Shown here: in pieces, positions 59,592 to 64,000 of the stretch
How positions within the stretch are numbered: position 1 is the stretch's first letter
Layout of the letters: the number at the start of each line of letters is the position of its first letter
Assembly: GCF_950295315.1 (NCBI RefSeq)
Contig: NC_080181.1
Span: 39,771,375-39,835,374, forward strand
Origin: Erinaceus europaeus
Taxonomy: Eukaryota > Chordata > Mammalia > Eulipotyphla > Erinaceidae
Reading direction: 5' to 3'
DNA length: 64,000 bases
Notes under the pieces: generated by a model
What the model saw: only the letters and a program-made list of their open reading frames with translations
Told to the model about the DNA's origin: nothing
Database searches by the model: none
Translations under genes and position numbers: made by a program

Positions 59592-59637
59592 ACTCTCCAC
59601 CTTTCTCTCTCCCCTCCTCTTTCAATTTATCTCTGTG
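59407..59637 (+). repeat. SINE-B-like with (CT)n
   Basis: Head GGGGCTTAGGTGCTGGCACACC, GGGGTTCAAATGCTGAG, (CT)n at about 59551-59589. Confidence 0.8.
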
Positions 59638-59795
59638 GGGTGGGAGGTGTTTTCAAGTTCTTATACATGATGCTGGAGGAGGACCTAGGCTGGAGGTGAG
59701 AGTATTATGCAGAAAACTGAAAAAGTTTACACATATACCAACAACTGTATTTACTAAAAACTTTAGTCCCCCAATAAAAATACTTTTAAAAAGTT
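59638..59795 (+). mobile_element. L1-short 3'UTR end
   Basis: Sense: GATGCTGGAGGAGGACC, CACATATACCAACAACTG, then TCCCCCAATAAAAATAC. Confidence 0.82.
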
Positions 59796-60494
59796 GTTCT
59801 AAATACAGATTTTTTTTTTCCCCAGTAACTTATTTTTGGATCTATCTTACTCATTCTGATACTCTCATTTAGATGAACTTAGAAATCTTTCTGGATTTAG
59901 GTCTCAAAAGGTTGATCACCTTAGCAATTTTCACCTGTGTTATTATGAACAAAATACAGGACACATTTTGGCACACTACACAGTCAACTAACAATGGTTT
60001 TCTTTTTTCTGTCAGACTCATACCTGGTCACGGGCTTAGACAACTACTTCACTGTTGAAGCCTGTTACTGTTACTGTTATTGTTATTATTATTGTTATTT
60101 TGAGCAATGGTTCTTTTAGAGGGTAACATTTGCAGTAAGACTTTGAAAAGAAATTCAAATTTGCATTTCTGTTACTTATGGAAATTTATCACAAGAGCAT
60201 CTACTCTATGTTTCTGGAGATTAGAAATAATTTTAATAAACGTAACTATCTCTCTACTAGTGAGAACTAACTCTGTGTACAGAAAGAGGAATCAGGTTCT
60301 CTGAAAAATTGACATCACATTAAGTAAAATTTACCGAGAAAAATGTAGACGAGCTACATTGCTACACTAGAAAATAAAATAGAAAGCATTACTACCTATC
60401 ATACAGAAAAAAGATTATAAAAGAAAGTTATCAATAATTGTATACTTAAAATTAAATAACTTAAATAAAATAGATATTTTTGTTTAAGAATCTA
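59796..60494. other. Downstream sequence, (TGTTAT)n-like run at 60061-60100
   Basis: About 700 bp of AT-rich sequence with a short TGTTAC/TGTTATT repeat. No gene recognised. Confidence 0.5.
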
Positions 60495-60606
60495 AGGTAT
60501 CTTTTTAGTTTAATTATCTATTGGATAGAGAGCAAGGGGAAGAAGAAAAGGGGAGAAACAAAAACACCTGAAACACTGCTTCATTACTTGGAAAACTTAG
60601 CCCTAG

Positions 60607-61078
60607 AGGCTGGGTGGTGACACACCTGGTTGAGTGCATATGTCACAATGCAAAAGAATCCAGGTTCAAGCCTCTGGTCCCCACCTTCAGAGATAAAGCT
60701 TTATGAGTGGTGAAGTAGGGCTGCAGGTGTCTTTCTGTCTCTCTCTTTTTTTATTATTGTTGTAATTATTATTATTGTTGTTATTGGTGGTGTTGTGGGA
60801 TAGGACAGAGAGAAATGGAGAGGGGAGGGGGGAAAAGAGAAAAGGAGAGAAAGATAAACACCTGCAGAACTGCTTCATGGCATGTGAAGTGACTCCCTTG
60901 CAGGTGGGGAGCCAGGGGATTGAACTGGCATTCTTATTCCAGTCCTTGCGCTTTGCGCCATGTGCACTTAACTTGCTGTGCTACCACCCAACTCCTTCTG
61001 TCTCTCTCTTTATCTCCCTGCTTCCTCTTAATTTCTGATGGTCTCTACCCAACAAATAAATAAAGATAATTAAAAAAA
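60607..61078 (+). repeat. SINE-B inserted in the outer SINE-B, itself split by SINE-A
   Basis: Sense: GGCTGGGTGGTGACACACC to GTCTTTCTGTCTCTCTC, then after the SINE-A, TTATCTCCCTGCTTCC to AACAAATAAATAAAGATAAT. Confidence 0.88.
60749..60995 (-). repeat. SINE-A nested in SINE-B with 16-bp target duplication
   Basis: TTCTGTCTCTCTCTTT at 60733-60748 and 60996-61011 flanks a complete antisense SINE-A. Confidence 0.94.
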
Positions 61079-61083
61079 AATCA

Positions 61084-61375
61084 AGGGGACTTGGGCGGCA
61101 GCACAGTGGGTTAACCGCACGTGGCACAAAGCACAAGGACCAGCCTAAGGATCCCAGTTCAAGCCCCCAGCTCCCTACCTACAGGGAGTCACTTCACAGG
61201 TGGTGAAGCAAGTCTGCAGGTATCTACTTTCTCTCCCCCTCTGTCTTCCCCTCCTCTCTACATTTATCTCTATCCTATCTAACAACAGCAATAATAACTA
61301 CAACAACCATAAAACAACAAGGATAACAAAAGGGAAAATAAAAAGTTTAAACAAAAATTTAAAAAGAATAAAGAT
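61084..61375 (+). repeat. SINE-A next to the nested stack
   Basis: Sense complete copy (GGCAGCACAGTGGGTTAACCG, GGATAACAAAAGGGAAAAT) placed in the tail of the inserted SINE-B, still inside the outer SINE-B. Confidence 0.9.
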
Positions 61376-61539
61376 AAAGAAACTTACCCCTATAGGTGGG
61401 GACTTTGGGCATGAACCTGGTCCCTCACACATTCAACAAGGTCTGTCATCACTTTGCTCCAAAATGGACAAATTCTTAGTTCAGAAACTGCTAAAATTGG
61501 GTGAAAAAAAAAACTATGTAGATTTACAGTGACAAAATG

Positions 61540-62365
61540 AAACTGAGCTCACAATTAAAAAAAAAATACTGACAGAAAATCTCAGATCCATATGGTTTCA
61601 CAGCTGAATTCCATCAACATTTAAAGAAATGATGACCAATCTTCACAGACTTTTCCAAAAGATAGAAGAGAAGAGAATATTTGATAAATAATTTTGTAAC
61701 CCTAATAGCACCCTTAATCAAATAAAGCTAATATATATTCTATCACAGAGGGAAAAAAAAGGATATCTTTTATGACTATCAAGGCAAATTTCTCAAACAA
61801 AAATCTAACAAACGAGGCAGGTGGTAGCATACCCAGTTAAGCACACATGTACACTAAGTGCAAGGGCCAGGGCAAGAATCTGGGTTCAAGCCTCCAGCTC
61901 CCTACCTGTATGTGGGATGCTTCATAAATGGTGAAACAGGTGTTCAGGTGTCTATTTTTCTTTCTCCCTATCTCCCTCTCTTCTCTCAATTTCTTTGTCC
62001 TATCCAATAGAATGGAAACAATGACTGCCAGGAGCAGTGGATTCATAGTGCCAGCACAGAGCCCCAGCAATAAACCTGAAGGTAATAAAAGAAAATAATT
62101 AGCTAGATATCTAACAAACTAAAGCCAATATTTTTTAATTATGCACTATGAATAAGTTGAATTTGTCCCAGAAACTCAAGATTGACTCTGCATCCAAAAA
62201 TACATTAATGTAACACATCAATCATATCAATATAATAAAAAATCATATATGAAAAAGTATTTGACAAAATCCAACACCTATTCATCATAAATACTCAACA
62301 AACTGTAAACAACCTGACAAAAAGTATCTATAAAACCCCACAGTTTATATTAGACTTAATGATAG
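61540..62365 (+). mobile_element. Ancient L1 ORF2 (reverse-transcriptase region) fragment
   Basis: Sense L1 text CATATGGTTTCACAGCTGAA, CAAGGCAAATTTCTC, then after a SINE, TTTGTCCCAGAAACTCAAG and CAACACCTATTCATCATAAA. It is full of stops. Confidence 0.75.
61814..62108 (+). repeat. SINE-A+ nested in L1 with perfect 11-bp target duplication
   Basis: ATCTAACAAAC at 61803-61813 and 62109-62119. Diverged head (GGTGGTAGCATACCCAGTTAAG), module AGGAGCAGTGGATTCATAG. Confidence 0.93.
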
Positions 62366-62640
62366 AAAATTTTTTCCTTGGTACAATCTACCAAACCAGT
62401 TCAAGTTTTGCTTTGAATTTCCCCTTTCTCATTCTTGGGACTCTCGGAAGGATGGCAAGGAGAGGATTTGGGGGTGAAGATGGGGTAGGAGGTTGAGGCC
62501 TTGGTGTGTAATAACAGAAAAGGACCTAAGTTGGGGGTGAGAGAGTTTTCCAGACACCAATCATGATGAGATTGGAAACTTTACCCATGGGTCAACAACT
62601 GTACTGTAAACCATTGACCCCCCTTCCAATAAAATTATAT
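62366..62640 (+). mobile_element. L1-short 3' end with a small inverted 5' piece
   Basis: 62366-62435 is antisense L1 (TTGGTACAATCTACCAAACC). 62440-62640 is sense 3'UTR (GGACCTAAGTTGGGGGTG to TTCCAATAAAATTA). The switch looks like another twin-priming event, less clear than at 38090. Confidence 0.65.
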
Positions 62641-62764
62641 AAAAATCATGATCATAAACTGGCTTTTTGAAAGAAAGGTGATGGAATAAAGCCAATGACA
62701 TTAATTCAATTTCAAAGCATATAGATAAATATTTTAATGTGTTCATCTTAACACAGAAACTGAG

Positions 62765-62993
62765 TTTCACAGACAGAAGTTGTAAAACAAGATCAGAAGA
62801 GAAAACACTAAGCAGAACGTGGACTGGAGTTGGTGTGTTGCATCAAAGTAAGACTCTAGAGTGGATGGGGCAGGGGAGAGTTCAGGTCCTGAAACATAAT
62901 GGGGGTTGTATTGTTATGTGGAAAACTGAGAAATGTTATGCATGTACAAACTATTGTATTTACTGTTGACTGTAATCCCCCAATAAAGAAAAA
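62765..62993 (+). mobile_element. L1-short 3'UTR
   Basis: Sense: AGACAGAAGTTGTAAAAC, GAACGTGGACTGGAGTTGG, ACTGTTGACTGTAATCCCCC and AATAAAG. Confidence 0.82.
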
Positions 62994-63139
62994 AGAGAAA
63001 GAAACTTTGAATTTCAGATATCACGTCACTTAGATGGTTATTATATTTCCATATGATTAATGAAGAGAAATAAGCCCCATTCCATCCTGCAACCAATGTT
63101 ATGTATGACCATTGAGATAAACATGAATATTTATTATTT

Positions 63140-64000
63140 TTAAAAAATTGATTAACTTTCAGCTCTCTAATAACCTTGAGATAATTAGTGTTTTCTTCCA
63201 GAGTCGCATTTGTTGTTTCTGCGTTTCTGATGACAATTCCTTCAAACTCTTTACTCACTCCTTTGAGTATTTCCTTAGCTAGTGTTTGGATGTTGACCTT
63301 ATTATTTTGTGCTTCAACCTTTGGGGGCTTTTAGCTGGACTCTTGTCCTGGTTCATTTCTCCAATATTTCTTCTTGTTGGTTGATTTACATTTTATATAG
63401 TATTTTATGAGGTCCCTCTCTCAGTACTTTTCAAATAACTGATCACTCTTGCCTGGGTTGACTTGTGTCTAAGCAAGGTAATTAAAGGGTTCACAGTTGT
63501 GGAAATTGACAGTTGTTTTAATATTATTTTAATCCCTGAATTGGAGCACAGTAGCTTAAAAGCCTCTTTTGTTTTTTTCTTCCCTGTAGGCTTTGTGAGG
63601 CTGAGGTCTTTTAAACTATAAGTAGGCTTCTTAGCTTAATCACTGACTCCTGACCTAGAGATAAAGCAGGGTGGGGCAGAGATAATCCGGTAGTTATGCA
63701 CAAAGTCTCTCATAGCCCCACCAATAGGCCACCAAGGTATAGATCTTCTTCTGAGTTTCCTGGTTAGTTCTCTGTACCTTGGTGTCAGCACAGTGCCTAC
63801 CCCATGCTGCTCCAGATTCTGAGGGCAGTAGCAATGGAGACTCACAGTTGCATTTGGTGAGTCTTAGGGGAGTCCTCTCCTCCCTTTAGTCATCTTTTTG
63901 TTGGTGAAACAGAGTAGAGGTGGAGTCTCAACTGGTAAACTGCTGGACTGTTACCAGCCACTTAATCTCTCCCTAGGCTGCTCTCTGTCCATGAGCCCCA
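63140..64000 (-). mobile_element. L1 5'UTR and ORF1 start, cut by window edge
   Basis: The minus strand shows the beginning of L1 ORF1 (ATG at 63356-63354), preceded by about 640 bp of sequence that should be L1 5'UTR and runs off the right edge. The copy is cut within ORF1 at its left end (about 63140). Confidence 0.7.
63146..63356 (-). pseudogene. L1 ORF1 N-terminal fragment, frameshifted
   Basis: RNA-binding chaperone protein of LINE-1, N-terminal part only. The first frame reads MNQDKSPAKSPQ. A one-base shift in the CCCCCAAAGG stretch moves the rest into another frame, which reads GVSKEFEGIVIRNAETTN and TLEENTNYLKVIRELK. Only about 70 of the usual ~340-380 residues remain, and the central and C-terminal RNA-binding domains are absent. 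The family call rests on recognising these peptides. Confidence 0.72.

Larger units (their letters stand above)
60495..61445 (-). repeat. Outer SINE-B of a nested stack
   Basis: Antisense pieces 60495-60605 (tail and body to ACTTGGAAAACTTAGCCCTA) and 61378-61445 (AAACTTACCCCTATAGG, GGGCATGAACCTGG). The repeated AAACTTA(G/C)CCCTA marks the insertion site of the elements between. Confidence 0.78.

Overview
This window is a mammalian genomic segment holding the 3' part of one gene, GABRB3 (GABA-A receptor beta-3 subunit), read on the + strand. Four coding exons are visible: 1704-1841 (138 bp), 26450-26602 (153 bp), 36856-37100 (245 bp) and 50424-50765 (342 bp to the stop). They join in frame with AG/GT splice sites. 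Together they encode the end of the extracellular domain (including agonist-binding loop C), all four membrane helices, the large cytoplasmic loop and the C-terminus. A probable long 3'UTR follows, to about 55.48 kb. The upstream exons lie outside the window. I see no other protein gene, no structural RNA gene, and no CRISPR, operon or plasmid content.

The organism is most likely a hedgehog (Erinaceidae). The introns are full of tRNA-derived SINEs of a kind I associate with the ERI families described from Erinaceus; that assignment is from memory and was not run against a database. Labels used below: SINE-A has a head with a RNA polymerase III box A (TAGCGCAGCGGGTTAAGCG) and box B (GGTTCGAGCCC), then a pyrimidine-rich body and an (AAC/AAT)n tail. 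SINE-A+ is the same element with an extra ~60-bp 3' module (core CAGGAGCAGTGGATTC, then GAGCCCCAGCAATAACCCT) before the A-tail. SINE-B has a head with TGGTGGCGCACCTGGTTGAG and ends in TCCAATAAATAAAGATAA. SINE-C has the head ATAATGGTTATGCAAA and ends in AGAGCTGAGCAGTGCTCTGG. SINE-D covers older, more diverged tRNA-like SINEs. L1-long is a LINE-1 with a very long 3'UTR, and L1-short is one ending about 200-250 bp after ORF2 at CCCCCAATAAA.

Layout. 1-1703 is the end of the intron before the first exon. 1842-26449 is a 24.6-kb intron with a solo LTR (2972-3275), several antisense L1 copies and about 30 SINEs. 26603-36855 is a 10.3-kb intron with a long GAA microsatellite (32191-32382). 37101-50423 is a 13.3-kb intron with a twin-primed L1 (38090-39167). 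50766 to ~55480 is SINE-free and fits the long 3'UTR. 55480-64000 is downstream sequence, mostly stacked L1 3' ends and nested SINEs, ending in the 5'UTR and ORF1 start of an antisense L1.

I found no new biochemical system. The interesting material is retrotransposition history: clean target-site duplications, nested insertions, a twin-primed L1, a solo LTR, SINE-head/L1 chimeras broken at the same SINE position, and an inverted ~170-bp duplication embedded in a SINE. Coordinates of diverged repeats are approximate to about 10-20 bases.
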